From Zymoseptoria tritici IPO323 (Eukaryota > Ascomycota > Dothideomycetes > Mycosphaerellales > Mycosphaerellaceae), in the NCBI RefSeq assembly GCF_000219625.1, contig NC_018212.1, positions 1,754,501-1,818,500 on the forward strand: a stretch of 64,000 nt of DNA, in the 5' to 3' direction. The translations under genes were made by a program, and so were the position numbers. Shown piece by piece: positions 1-10,450 of the stretch. Each line of letters starts with the position of its first letter. The first letter of the stretch is position 1. Below the pieces are notes generated by a model. It was not told the origin of the DNA. It searched no databases and saw nothing but the letters and a program-made list of their open reading frames with translations.

Positions 1-1808
1 CTTGCAAACTTCAACGCGGACAACATTTTTGAGGTGAACGAGATCAATCATGTGACGTGGGGGTAAGTGTGTTCATGATGCTATGCGTAGTACCTCATCT
101 GACCAAAAGCAGTCTAATTCTCCTCATCACCGGTGCTTGCATTCCAATTGTGGCATCGCTGCTGCGTCTATTGCCGCTGCCTCGAGCATTCATCGGTGGA
201 TTCTACGCCAAATTCATCGACCCTCCAGCATTCGGTCTCTCCCATCGTGTGCCGTGGTTCAATGCCTTTGTCATGCCCACGCGGGGCCAAGCAATCTTCA
301 TCGCCTACCTGTGGTTCATTAATATCATCGCATGCTCGGTCGGGTATGAGGTTCGGAATCCTATGGCGTGGTACGATGGGGCGCCCACTCCTCAAATTGC
401 GCATGAGATCGCCAACCGCACTGGCATCATCAGCTTCGCAAACCTTCCGCTACTTCTGCTCTTTGCTGGCCGAAACAACATTCTTCTGTGGGTCACAGAT
501 TGGTCGCATTCGACCTATCTCTTGGTTCATCGATGGATCGCTGTGATCGCTACCCTCGAGGCTTGCGTCCACTCGGCCATGTATCTCCAGATCTACCTCG
601 CCAAGGGCGTGGCGGCCCACAACGCTGAAGCTAAGCTGCCATACTGGGTGAGTTTGGACTTGCTTTAGATATCGACGACATCATTGCTGACTGGCTTCTC
701 CCAGATCTGGGGTGTTGTTGCCACGCTCGGAGCAGTCGTGCTCATTCCCGCATCCATGCTCACCGTCCGACAAAAGATGTACAACTACTTCATCGCCTGG
801 CACGTCGTGCTCGCCTTCTTCACCCTCATCGGCTGCCTCTACCACATTCTCTGCAACTACCAGCATCACTGGGGTTACGAGACGTGGATCTACATCGCCT
901 TCGCCGTTTGGGGTTTCGATCGTTTACTCCGAGCGGCGAGACTTGCGCACAATGGGATTCGTACCGCTCGGGTTTCGATCATTGACGAGGACTACATTCA
1001 GCTCGATGTCCCGGGTATCGCTGCGGCAGAAGGCACAGCATATCTGTACTTTCCCACACTGACGTGGAGGGTGTGGGAGAACCATCCTTTCTCTGCTCTG
1101 CCAGGCGCAGTCCGCCCCCATGACTATGCTGCTTCCTCCGCCTCTTCAACGAGCGCTCCGCCCGTAGACGCCAAAACCATCGAAAGCACTGCCACGGCCG
1201 TCCGATCGGAGGACGAGAAAGCCAACCTCTCCATACCGCATTCCGATGCATCACAAGTCCGCTCAGCACAGACTCCCAGCCTGACGTTTTTCATCCGCAC
1301 CTCCTCCACCGGCATGACCTCCCTCCTCCGCCACCGCCGCACCCTCCCCGTCCTCGTAGAGTCCATCTACGGAACCGCCAACGTCTTCTCCGGCAGTGAC
1401 ATCGATCTCTCTCACTCCTCCAGCGTCGTGTACATTGCCGGCGGAGTGGGCATCACCTCCCTGCTACCCTCTCTCGGGCATCGCGCCGGCCCGCACCAGG
1501 GAAAAAAGCTCTATTGGGGTGTCCGAAGCCAAGCTCTCGTGGACGCCGTGCGTGGGGTGTTTGGCGACGACTTTGGCGCTGGAAGGGGTGGTGAAGTCCA
1601 CATCGAAGTGGGACAGAGATTGGATTTGAAAGGAATTCTGGAGAGGGAAGTCAAAGATGGAGACGGAGTCGAAGGTGCTGAGGTGACAGTGATATGCTGC
1701 GGGCCGCCGGCCATGGCGGATGAGGTGAGAGGGGAAGTTGGGAGGTTGGCGAGGGATGGGCAAGGAGATGTTGCGGTGAGATTCGTGGAGAGAGCTTTCG
1801 GGTGGTAA
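1..1808 (+). CDS. Ferric reductase-like transmembrane oxidoreductase, 5' end outside window
   Basis: The protein moves electrons from NAD(P)H through FAD and two haems across the plasma membrane, reducing extracellular Fe(III) or Cu(II). Proposed exons are <1-62, 113-647 and 705-1808; introns 63-112 (GTAAGT..CAG) and 648-704 (GTGAGT..CCAG) keep one frame. Several hydrophobic helices come first, with haem-type histidines in HRWIAVIATLEACVH and in the AWHVVLAFFTLIGCLYH segment. The cytosolic part has the FAD-binding HPFS motif (in RVWENHPFSALPG), the nucleotide-binding YIAGGVGITSLLP, and the C-terminal CCGPPAMADEVR typical of the FRE/NOX family. The N-terminus lies upstream. Family assignment is firm; metal and physiological role (iron uptake or other) cannot be read from sequence. 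No broken motif was seen. Confidence 0.9.
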
Positions 1809-2274
1809 TGAGATGGATCAAGTGGAGTAGTGGACAGCTTGCATCTGTTCAGGTGGGATTCGCCGGGGCATTGGCTCTGATGAGAAGCAATGATGATAGC
1901 TCTTATCACCAGTCGGAGCATTCCCTCTTCGAACTTTGAACGTCCTGAGCGCGGACATGGCGTGATTAGAGCGGTCATTTCCATTCGGCATTCCTGCTGG
2001 GACCCACTCGAAAATCAAGTGAGAATTCGGGATTTGTTCAGCAATTGCCATCCACTGAATCACGCTGAAATCAGCAGGACATGCGATCTGACGTCGCCTT
2101 CTGCGTTGGCAACTTACCATGATCCCGTGTGGTCAGTTGTGATGAGGACGTCCTCATTTCGTCCTACTCCCGAAAAGTCCATGTCACCACTACGCTGAGT
2201 GTTTGACCGGGCGAAAAGGAAGTCGATATTGCTGGCAGGCGAGTCCATCGTGGTTATTCTAAGAGTCAAAACAT
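1809..2274. other. Intergenic, no gene seen
   Basis: This holds the 3' flank of the ferric reductase gene. Frames are short and lack recognisable domains. It ends at the first terminal repeat of a MITE. Confidence 0.5.
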
Positions 2275-2904
2275 TCGGGACGCCAAGACAATTTGATTTG
2301 ATTCGAACTTCGCTATCGACTTGCTCCGTTGTCGAGATTCTAACGATAGCGCACTATATAATAGGGCTACAGATATAAAAAGTAGCTTGTTAGATCCGCA
2401 TTAAAGAGTAGATTTATTCTATATAAAGAAAACTATACATTTTTCAACTCGTTCTATAGATATAAGGGCCCTAGGGTCGCGGAAATTAGAAACGATAATA
2501 ACTCTTGCATACGACGTCCGATAGTGTTAAAAAGTATCTCGTTAGAAGCGCCTAGATAGCAGCTACAAAACAAGCTATATATTAACGTTGTAGCTTATGT
2601 CTACGCGATGTTATTAAAGAGTAAAGAAAATCGAGGTTTTTTAGAAATGCCGAGGTAAAAAAATCCTTAACTCCGAAGAAAGCTAGAAAATCCGAGAAAT
2701 CCTAAGTTTTACAGAATTGGGCAAACGCGCGCTATATATACTCTTACCCTAAGTAGTATATATATTATAAGATAGCTTAGAGTCGTACAAACCGTTCTAG
2801 CTATATAGCATATCTTAAGACCTTGTCGTTATTGCGCAAAGGCCAAAAGCGAGTCTTCGATCGCGTCGAAGTTCGAATTAAATCAAATTGTCTTGGCGTC
2901 CCGA
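2275..2904. mobile_element. MITE copy A (630 bp, terminal inverted repeats)
   Basis: The left end tcgggacgccaagacaattt is matched by its reverse complement at the right end, and the inverted match runs about 40 bp inward with only transitions between arms. The interior is very A+T-rich and full of TA steps, as in RIP-altered DNA, and has no coding frame. A sister copy of almost the same length (632 bp) lies at 4504-5135. No clear target-site duplication is visible. The flanking gtcaaaaca also recurs inverted outside the right end, so the repeat may extend a few bases further. Non-autonomous: the mobilising transposase is not identified here. Confidence 0.85.
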
Positions 2905-3112
2905 TTGTTTTGACGCTTTGAATAGGCTTCGTCGAAGCTGTGGAGAAGTCCATCCTTGGGGCAATGAACTTGCGAAGATGACGGCGTGGAAAAGGATGCT
3001 GTTCAAATCGCGTTTCGAAAAACATTTCGTACTGATGCGGTACCTCTCCACCCTACACCAATTATCATGCACGTCTCTCTTCCGTTGTCCATCGCCATCC
3101 CTCCCGCAAACG

Positions 3113-5448
3113 CTACTCTTTCTTCCCCGGCCACTCCCCAACCCACTTTACAATCTGCGCCAAAGCTTGATCGATCACCTCTTGCAATTCCGGATACTTC
3201 GGTGCGAGCCAAGCGTACATATCAGTACAATGGTGTCCCCTCGGCAAAGTCAGCACAAGTACATCCTCCGAACTCTGCAACGGACCACCCGGTCGAAAGT
3301 CCGAGGCCACGCCGAGCGATGCCCACGGATCGAATTCGCCATCCACATAGACGATGCGGGAGACATTCTTCGGATTCCAGCCACCAGTGTAAGCATTGGT
3401 GTCGTCGACGGTGCGGCCTTTGTCGTAGCCGACGCCATCGGGGCCAGGAGGGAAGTACAGTCCGCAGATTCGCTTGAAATACTCATCATCTACGAGGCGC
3501 GATACGAGGGACGGTCGGCCTGCGGGAGCGCCAGTCTGCCAGAGCCCAAATGGTTGGCTACAGAGTAGCCATTGGTAAGATCGGAGGGTGAGATCTCTCC
3601 GGGAGACGTCCGTGTACTGGACTGAAGAAGCGTTGTGGCTGTCGAAGCAGTCGTAGTCATTGAGTCCGCGGGTATTGCAATTGAGGAATTCGCGGAAAAA
3701 GGCGTGCCCGGCCTCGTTCCACCACTTCACGTAGCCTGATAGGGCTGCTTCGACGCCAACGCCTTCTGGACCGGAGACAGTGGAGGTTACGTTGACGTTT
3801 GCGATGTAGTCGCACCAGGTGAGGAAGAGATGGTTGTCGGTTGGATCCCCCAATTGCCACATCCCAGGCGCTAGCCCGATAACGTTCATAAGGTCATTGT
3901 TCTGCAACGACTCTAGGCCAGTGAACTTCGCTTTTAGATCGGTGATATTCTGATCGGAACCATGGAGAAACACATTGTCCATGTAGTCAACAACACCAGC
4001 GACGTCTTTGCTGCAATTCTTTGCCATGCCCCTCTCGATGCGGACGAAGTACTCCCAGTATGATTCGATAGCTTGCATAGATCCGCTAGAAGAGTAGTAT
4101 GCCCAGAAAGTGTCAGGATACAGACTCGCGGTCCACGATACGACACCACCTGCGTACGAACCGCCAAAGAGTACCCACGGGCAGTCCGTGGCGGTGGTCC
4201 CATCAGGTGCAAAGGGCAGCTCGACGTTTTGGGCGAAATGTATGATGTCTTGGATCGCATTCTCCAGCGTCAGATACTCGGTGATCAACGTCTCGAATGG
4301 GTTGGAGTCTCCCCTGTAGCATCAAGTGTCAGATCGTTCGGCGATGATTGATAGAATGAGGCACCCTCTCAACGAGACAAGAGTTGATACGTGGTCTTGA
4401 CATATTCCCCTCGGGTTTGAGGCCAACTTGACGTACCAATATCTGTGCTCGAGAATGATTGATGCGCCGCCAAGCTCTTCGGCTATTCGAGAAGACAAAA
4501 GGGTCGGGACGCCAAGACAATTTAATTCAATTCGAACTTCGCAATCGAGTAGCTACGTTTTCGAGTTTCTAACAATAGCGCAACGTATACTAGAGCTATA
4601 AAGATAAAAAGTAGCTCGTTAGATGCGCGCTAAAGAGGAGATTCGTTCTATATAAACAAAATTATATATTCTTCAGCTCGTTGCGTAGCTAAAACAGCTT
4701 TAAGATTTTGTAAAGTAAGATCTTTAATAACCTTTCGAGCTATTGTCCGATCGCGCTAAAAAGTACCTCGTTAGAAGCGTCTATATAGTAGCTACAAAAC
4801 AAGCTATATATTATAGCTATAGTATATATATATACGCGATATTATTAATAAATCTAGAAAATAGGGAATTTTTAGAAATGCCAAGGTAAAATAAAGCTTA
4901 ACTCCGAAGATAGCTAGAAACTCCGAGAAATCCTAAGTTTTACAGAATCGAGTAAGTACGCGCTACATATACCTTTAGACCTAATAAAATATATATAGAA
5001 AGATAGCCTACTACTCGACGAGTAATCTTAGCTATATACTATATCTTTAGACCTATTCGTTATTGCGCAACGGCTAAAAGCGAGGTTCCGGTCGCATCGA
5101 AGTTCGAATTAAATTAAATTGTCTTGGCGTCCCGACAGTTCTGTCACTTAGAATAGAAGTCCCATGGTGGTACTGTTTAGAAGAAAGCCGCTGAACCCTG
5201 TTGCATTGTCGTGGGTCGGCGCGAAGAGGACAATGGGAGAGCCTGTCCCATTCCACCAATTGTGATTGAACCAGAATTTTTGGTTGAACGTGCCCAGACT
5301 CGGATTGCTATGGTCGATGAGCTGTGCGAAGGTCCCGGGCGTGACCCCGGTCTCTATTTCTCTTTTCTCGGAAGGGAACATGAGGACCCCGTGGTCCGAT
5401 TGCAAAGGCCTCTGCCGCCAAAGTGGCGATGATGAGAAAGGCCCGCAT
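3113..5448 (-). pseudogene. Serine carboxypeptidase of family S28, disrupted
   Basis: S28 enzymes are secreted, acidic prolyl-type carboxy- or aminopeptidases. Reading on the minus strand: ATG at 5448 starts a signal peptide (MRAFLIIATLAAEAFA). The frame then shifts by one base near 5360 before TPGTFAQLIDHSNPSLG and the normal N-terminal S28 sequence. Coding stops at TAA (5148-5150), 12 bases before a 632-bp MITE (4504-5135). After the MITE it resumes with IAEELGGASIILEHRYW, is spliced over a short intron (donor GTACGT near 4436, acceptor CTACAG near 4316), and runs to 3113. Catalytic signatures are intact: GGSYAGG (Ser), DGEFDPW (Asp) and RGHHCTDMY (His). Frameshift plus insertion suggest no active enzyme is made, unless the MITE is removed as an intron, which is less likely. 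Parent family: high confidence. Confidence 0.85.
4504..5135. mobile_element. MITE copy B (632 bp), inside the S28 peptidase gene
   Basis: Same family as 2275-2904: it begins tcgggacgccaagacaattt and ends with the reverse complement, arms about 40 bp. The interior is A+T-rich, non-coding and similar along its length to copy A (shared blocks such as gctacaaaacaagctatata and tccgagaaatcctaagtttt). It lies between two parts of one conserved peptidase domain. A direct target duplication is not apparent; RIP-type change at the junctions could have erased it. Confidence 0.88.
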
Positions 5449-6086
5449 TCCGCCCGGTGGAAACGAGAAAATCTGGTACCGCGCGTTGGAGTTCCAAAGA
5501 ATGACAGGAGAAGAAATGTGGCGTAGAAGAAGTCCCGAGAGGCAATATAAACGTGAACGGCGAGATTGCCGATACGACAGCTGCCTGGGTTACTCCCCGT
5601 CGAAGGCGATCCCCAACCCCTGCATGTCAGCACGAAGTGCAAGGAACATTGCTTTGCTGTTGGCCTTCCAGGTATTGATGAGCTTGTGATGCCGGCAACA
5701 CGTTTGTTCCAAATCATCACTCGAGTTTGACCAGTAGCATCAATGAACAATGGACCAATGCCAGCTGGTTCGTGTTTCTGTCGTTGTTCACTTTTCGAAG
5801 TGGTTGCAATTTCCGTGTATCGCAATTCGCAATCGATCTTGTATAGCCGTCGTCCTTGCTCATCTGCTTGCTCAATAGAATGCTCATGTACACTTCAAGA
5901 GCTGTGCTCATGGGTTTTCGAATTTGCTAGACGATGGACAAATTCCTGTGGCAGCCCTTGCAAGGATTCCGCTTGATGGCCGCACTTTCGTTCGTGGTAT
6001 CTTCCGTATTTGGTACCGCAACGACGTTGCCTGGCATTGAAGACCTCACCAAGGTTGTTTTTTCAGGATGCGATGGTCGGATCGAG
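5449..6086. other. Intergenic between S28 gene and next gene
   Basis: Presumed promoter of the S28 gene (minus strand). A 65-codon plus-strand frame at 5934-6131 has an internal hydrophobic stretch (MAALSFVVSSVFG) that could act as a signal sequence, but there is no homology or cysteine pattern to support it. Confidence 0.35.
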
Positions 6087-6542
6087 TTACTGGTCGTATG
6101 CTTCTTCAAGTCCGAAGACTGCGTTCAGTAAAGCTCGTCGTTGCTGAGCGAACCTTTTCGTCCCTGCTTGAGGCCCTACTGCGAAAACAGCGAGAAACAA
6201 GCGAATCTCATCAGGGCTCAGTTGATGATGTCGCTCAAAGGTATGCCACTGATTCTCGGCGGTGTCCGCGAAAGCTTCGAAGGAGATGGGATCTTTGCCC
6301 GACCCAAGTCCTCCCAGCTCGTACATCTTCGACATGATCTCAATGAGGCGGCGGTATCGGAGCCCCAGCGCGACCAGGAACTGAAGCCACTTGCGGCTCT
6401 CGTAATTCCAGATGGCGTCGAACGTCTTCTCGAAGTCCAGCTGGAATTCCTCAAAGGATGCCGCTTGTTCATGCAAACACTCGTCGAATTTCCTCAAGCG
6501 GTCGGCAAACCAAGGCCAAGGAACGGTCAGACTTCCGCTTTG
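6087..6542 (-). CDS. Hypothetical protein, 3' exon
   Basis: The minus-strand frame is open from a plausible acceptor (TAG at 6543-6545) to the stop at 6087, about 150 residues. It starts SGSLTVPWPWFADRLRKFDE and is rich in charged and aromatic residues predicted to form helices (e.g. FEEFQLDFEKTFDAIWNYES). No signal peptide, membrane segment or known domain is recognised. In-frame upstream sequence contains a stop next to an ATG, so a further 5' exon is likely; its position was not resolved. The composition is protein-like rather than random, which is the main argument for a real gene. Confidence 0.45.
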   Translation of the reverse strand, partial: QSGSLTVPWPWFADRLRKFDECLHEQAASFEEFQLDFEKTFDAIWNYESRKWLQFLVALGLRYRRLIEIMSKMYELGGLGSGKDPISFEAFADTAENQWHTFERHHQLSPDEIRLFLAVFAVGPQAGTKRFAQQRRALLNAVFGLEEAYDQ

Positions 6543-7344
6543 CTACATGGTGGCAGCATTTGATGATTGATCTGCTGGTAGCGAAGAGTGAAGCAAATGT
6601 GGCGGAAGGATGAAAGAGGTCGGGATTGACGGGACGCAGCGAGAGTCCAGACGAAGTCGATCGGCCTTGGCCAGGCTCGAAACGGTGGGGCAAGGTGCAA
6701 GCGAAAGCCGAACCCGCCAACTCGGCATCAGGGCAGGTTCAGCACGAGCACGCCACGAGCCCGCCGGAGCTCTGGCCGCATCAGCATCACTGAATCGGAT
6801 GAGGCTCTGCAGGTGCAGGCGGGAAGTCAGGGCATGCAGATGAAGATGAAGATCACACGTGGGGCACGGCAGAGGTATTATGAGGACATCCCATCCTACA
6901 TCGTCGTCGCCACCATCTGAATAGCTCACCGCCCCCAATGTTAATGCCGTATACCGTGACCTTATTATTATCCCACCCCCAAGTAGTCGGGTGAGACAAA
7001 CATGCGGTGCCCTGGGCGTTTGCGGTACCGGATTTTCGGAAGGGAGAAGCAAAAAACGCCTCCCGACGTCCAGACCGAGACGAGACCTTTCTCTCACCTC
7101 TCAGCCTCCGCCAGTCGTTGGATCCCGTCTGCACCTCCAATAAGTAAGGTAATGCACCTCTCCATATCATCGCCTGATATCCTCTTCTTCCCGTCTCTCC
7201 TCTCCTCTCTCAGCCGCCCCTCCACCCCTGTGGACTCCACATTCCCGTGGACTTTGTACTCCCTGCTGCTGACATACATCTCTCCATTCCACTCGTCCAG
7301 TCACTCCCTCTTCTTCACCAGCTCCCCTGTCACACTCGCCCAGG
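6543..7344. other. Intergenic; pyrimidine-rich promoter of the AhpC/TSA gene
   Basis: The first part may hold an unresolved 5' exon of the minus-strand gene. From about 7160 to 7340 the plus strand is strongly C+T-rich, the usual look of a fungal core promoter and 5' UTR, leading into ATG 7345. Overlapping frames on both strands have no recognisable domains. Confidence 0.5.
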
Positions 7345-8382
7345 ATGGCCGTCGCACGCATCTCCCCACCTGCTACATCCCACCACCGTGATGTCAGCCC
7401 CCTCGGCGCCTCACGCTTCGAGACCACCTACGAGCCGCCAGTCCGCAAGTCGAAGTCGCCTCCAAAAAGGCAGCAGCCTGCATCTGCTCCTCCGACTCCT
7501 CCTTCTCCGCAACCTCGAGCCATACCCACCACCTCCTCCTCTAGCCGTTCCTCCCATCAACCCGCCAACTCGGTCTTCTCCCACACCGGCACCATGGACA
7601 CCGCCTTGACCTCTCCGTCCGTCTCCTCATCCAACTACAAGCACCTCAAGGACGACCTTCATCCACGCGACGACGTCTCCAATGACGAATGGTTCGCCCG
7701 CTTCCACTCCGACCTCATTCTCGACTCCACCCTCTCCGATCCCTGCCCCGACCGCGCCGCTCTCGCCGCAGTGCAAAACATTCCCATCTACTCCGCCGAC
7801 GGAACCGCCCATCCCTTCGGCTCCATCTACGATCCCGCTCTCGCCCAGCACACCCGCCAACTTGTCCTCTTCGTCCGTCACTTCTACTGCGGCGCCTGTC
7901 AGGCATTTCTCCAAGCCATGACCGCTTCCATCAGCAACGCCGACTACTTTGCTATCCCAGTACCTACCTCCATCATCGTTATCGGCTGCGGCGCGCCCGA
8001 ACTCATCCCGCATTATAAACGCTTCACCGGCTGTCCGTGGCCCATCTACGCCGATCCGACGAGGGCATTGTTCAAGAAGCTGGGAATGTCCATTTCGATG
8101 AATCTTGGTCTCGAAAGGCCAGAGTACATGAAGGACATCTCCTCAGCGCAATGGGGAGCGGGACAGATCAGGCAGATCCGGGAAGAGTTGAAGAACCCCG
8201 AAGGAATGCGGGCGGACGGCCTAAGGAAGAGAGATATCCTGTTGAAAGGTGGACATCCGATGCAGATTGGTGGGGAATTCTTGTTCGAAGAGGGGAATGT
8301 CGTGTGGTGTCATCGCATGAGGAATTATCGTGGGCACACTGAGATCAAGGTGATCAGGAAATTGTTGGAATTGGAGGATTGA
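7345..8382 (+). CDS. AhpC/TSA antioxidant-family protein (thioredoxin fold, PRXL2-like)
   Basis: A single uninterrupted frame of 345 residues. The first 85 residues are low-complexity (Ser/Pro/Thr-rich) and probably disordered; residues 86-345 form a thioredoxin-fold domain. The key motif is FVRHFYCGACQAF, with Cys182 and Cys185 as a CxxC pair after a hydrophobic strand. IIVIGCGAPELIPHYKRFTG and PIYADPTRALFKKLGM follow, as in the fungal AhpC/TSA antioxidant family (PRXL2/AAED1-like). The family is thought to reduce peroxides or act in redox control; the substrate is unknown. The first ATG is chosen because it follows a C+T-rich leader; an in-frame Met at residue 84 (7594) would give just the domain. 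No signal peptide, so probably cytosolic. Confidence 0.85.
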   Translation: MAVARISPPATSHHRDVSPLGASRFETTYEPPVRKSKSPPKRQQPASAPPTPPSPQPRAIPTTSSSSRSSHQPANSVFSHTGTMDTALTSPSVSSSNYKHLKDDLHPRDDVSNDEWFARFHSDLILDSTLSDPCPDRAALAAVQNIPIYSADGTAHPFGSIYDPALAQHTRQLVLFVRHFYCGACQAFLQAMTASISNADYFAIPVPTSIIVIGCGAPELIPHYKRFTGCPWPIYADPTRALFKKLGMSISMNLGLERPEYMKDISSAQWGAGQIRQIREELKNPEGMRADGLRKRDILLKGGHPMQIGGEFLFEEGNVVWCHRMRNYRGHTEIKVIRKLLELED

Positions 8383-10119
8383 TGAACAGAGTGCAAGAAT
8401 TGAGAAGATCGAGTTCGAATGGAGTCAGTTGTCGATGGGCTGGCCGGAGATGTCCCGAGGGAGATGAAATGGACATCCCGGTCTGTCATGTCTCAGATTT
8501 GAGGGTCGAAATGGCCGTTCGTGTCATGGCAGCTCGACATCGCGACCCCCCTGCAACCGACCATCGACTACACCTCCTTCACGGGTGTCCACTGCCATCA
8601 GCACGACGACGACCATGCGGCCTCGAAGCTCACAGCCTACGTCAAGCACGCAGAAGGCCGAAGACTCAGCACAGCACGGTCTCGAACGCACGACCTCCGA
8701 GAACACCATTTGGGGAACACCGGGAAACAGGATATTCATACGGGTGTTGCGTCCAGCAACGGAATATGGTCGGTGAGACACCGCCGGACTCTGGTATTGC
8801 TTGTGCGGTAAGAAAGGCTACCAAAACTCGGAGCATATCCAGCGGCATGAGAGACGCACAGCACGCGAGGCTACAGGCAAAGGAGGAAAAGCAGGATCAC
8901 AGCACAATTTTGAGCGGCAATCAGAGCCATATACGGGAGACATGTGCCACCGAGAACTGGTAAGGAATACACAGATACATGCAGATCAAAGGATAGTGAG
9001 CAGCGGGTCTGCCATGGTACACAGCACCAGAGAACGAATTGGATGGGAAGACTTTGCAAGAATTGTGATGGGATATGTATCATGCAATGCAATGAAAGGG
9101 GTGCCAGGAGAACGAATCGAACGACATTTCGTATTCCATATCTTCTCTTTCTTTCAAGGTGAAGTCCGGCATCAGGATTGGTACCTCGAAGGATCGGCAT
9201 TGCAGCATCGGTACTCGAACCTCGAAGCTCCCATCGGCACTTTTTGAAGGATCGTCCACTCGTCTCCAGGAGCCGAAGGTGAGATCGGCAGGATCGGTAA
9301 TCCTCGAGGAATTCGGTACCCGAAGATGAGCCCCAAGTTCTACCTTACTCTCGACATCGGTGCCGGACAAGACTTTCTGGTAATGGCGGCTGCACGCATC
9401 GACAGTCTACGATGCCATCGCAAATTGGACCTTCTACATCATTCTATTGCTTACACGGAAATGTACTGAGCCCGTTTTCCGCGACCGAAACGATACGAAC
9501 ACAAATGTCCCACGGACCGGTCTAGGATGTCCTCCACGATCTGGGGCGTCGAATCTTGGTGCAGTCCCTACAGCAACAGAAAGGTCATATGCAGCAACAA
9601 CAGTGAAGGTCCTTTCATTCTTGATAATTGGCTGAGCCCGAGTATGGCCCGCATTAACACGGGCAGCGCCACGGCGCGCATGAAATGAAACGGGTCATTA
9701 AAAGGAGCTCGACAACCTCCGTCCCTCCACCAATTCACCCAAGGTAGCGCAGAGATCGTATAAATCGCAAATATCCCTCCAAAAGGAAATCGCTGATCTC
9801 GGCATTTTCTCTCTGTTCATCTCTTCAACAAGAGAAAAGGCAACAACGGGCGTATGAGTCGAAACACTTCCTCCAGCAAACCACACATCTCCTCTTCTTA
9901 GCCTCCGTCCCGAAGTGGTGCCTTCAAAAGTGTCCGGCACCACGGTGGTTGCAGCCGTCATCACAATACTCGTTGCGGCAATGGTGCTGCGTTTCGGTCT
10001 GGTTCAACAGGGTCCTGGAGCTTGTCCGCACTGCGAGGTAGGTTCCTCAAGTCTGCGAAGTCGCCATGTCGCGGCGAGGAGGCAAAGGTTTACGCATTGG
10101 GAGTCGTATTTCAGCCTCC
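8383..10119. other. Intergenic, no supported gene
   Basis: Frames up to 194 codons occur on both strands but none shows a domain, signal peptide with cysteine pattern, or intron structure. A minus-strand 88-codon frame (9698-9964) and plus-strand frames near 8521 and 8801 were considered and left unassigned. Confidence 0.4.
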
Positions 10120-10450
10120 TTACGCGTAGTGGGAGTCCGGTGCTCCGAACATTTCTGGCATGTGGCTGTGTTGCGGAGGACTGTCTGGCGCCGTGGGACT
10201 TCCGACGCATTGTGAATTGCCACACCTGCCCGAACAGCAATCGCTGCCATGATTGCAAGGTTCTGTGCGATGAATGTCAGAGTGCTGCAGCACAATCAAA
10301 ATCAAAGGGTAACGAACCTCCATTGGTTCTCCTGTTCGTGCTTCCACAGTGAGAGGGATCGTAAGTACCGGTTCGTCTCTCTACTACTAGAGCTCCGATG
10401 GCAAATTGGACCCAGATGAAAAGGCCGATGGCAGCTGTAGTAAGCTTCAT
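10120..10450 (-). CDS. Small secreted knottin-like cysteine-rich protein (91 aa)
   Basis: Two minus-strand exons, 10450-10318 and 10262-10120, join over a 55-nt intron (donor GTTCGT, branch CTGAC, acceptor CACAG), giving 276 coding bases. Residues 1 to about 20 are a classic signal peptide (MKLTTAAIGLFIWVQFAIGA), followed by a basic stretch (ERR). The mature part has exactly six cysteines spaced C-x11-C-x5-CC-x3-C-x4-C, the inhibitor-cystine-knot arrangement; the core reads CNHGSDCCSGRCGNSQC. A Pro/Ser/His tail follows. Function is unknown; small secreted knottins in fungi are often effector or antimicrobial candidates, which is inference. A GTG-initiated plus-strand frame across the same DNA (9915-10352) is regarded as a shadow. 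Confidence 0.7.

Noticed and set aside
2275..5135. MITE as a very large introner (self-splicing-site intron) in the S28 gene
   Set aside because: No donor/acceptor pair restoring frame was found at the element ends, and 632 bp with RIP decay fits a disabling insertion better.
6543..7097. 184-codon minus-strand frame upstream of the hypothetical gene
   Set aside because: Low-complexity arginine/leucine-rich translation of G+C-rich promoter DNA; no recognised domain.
9915..10352. 145-codon plus-strand frame with hydrophobic start and cysteines
   Set aside because: It starts with GTG, lies antisense to the spliced knottin-like gene, and has no intron or domain support; treated as a shadow.
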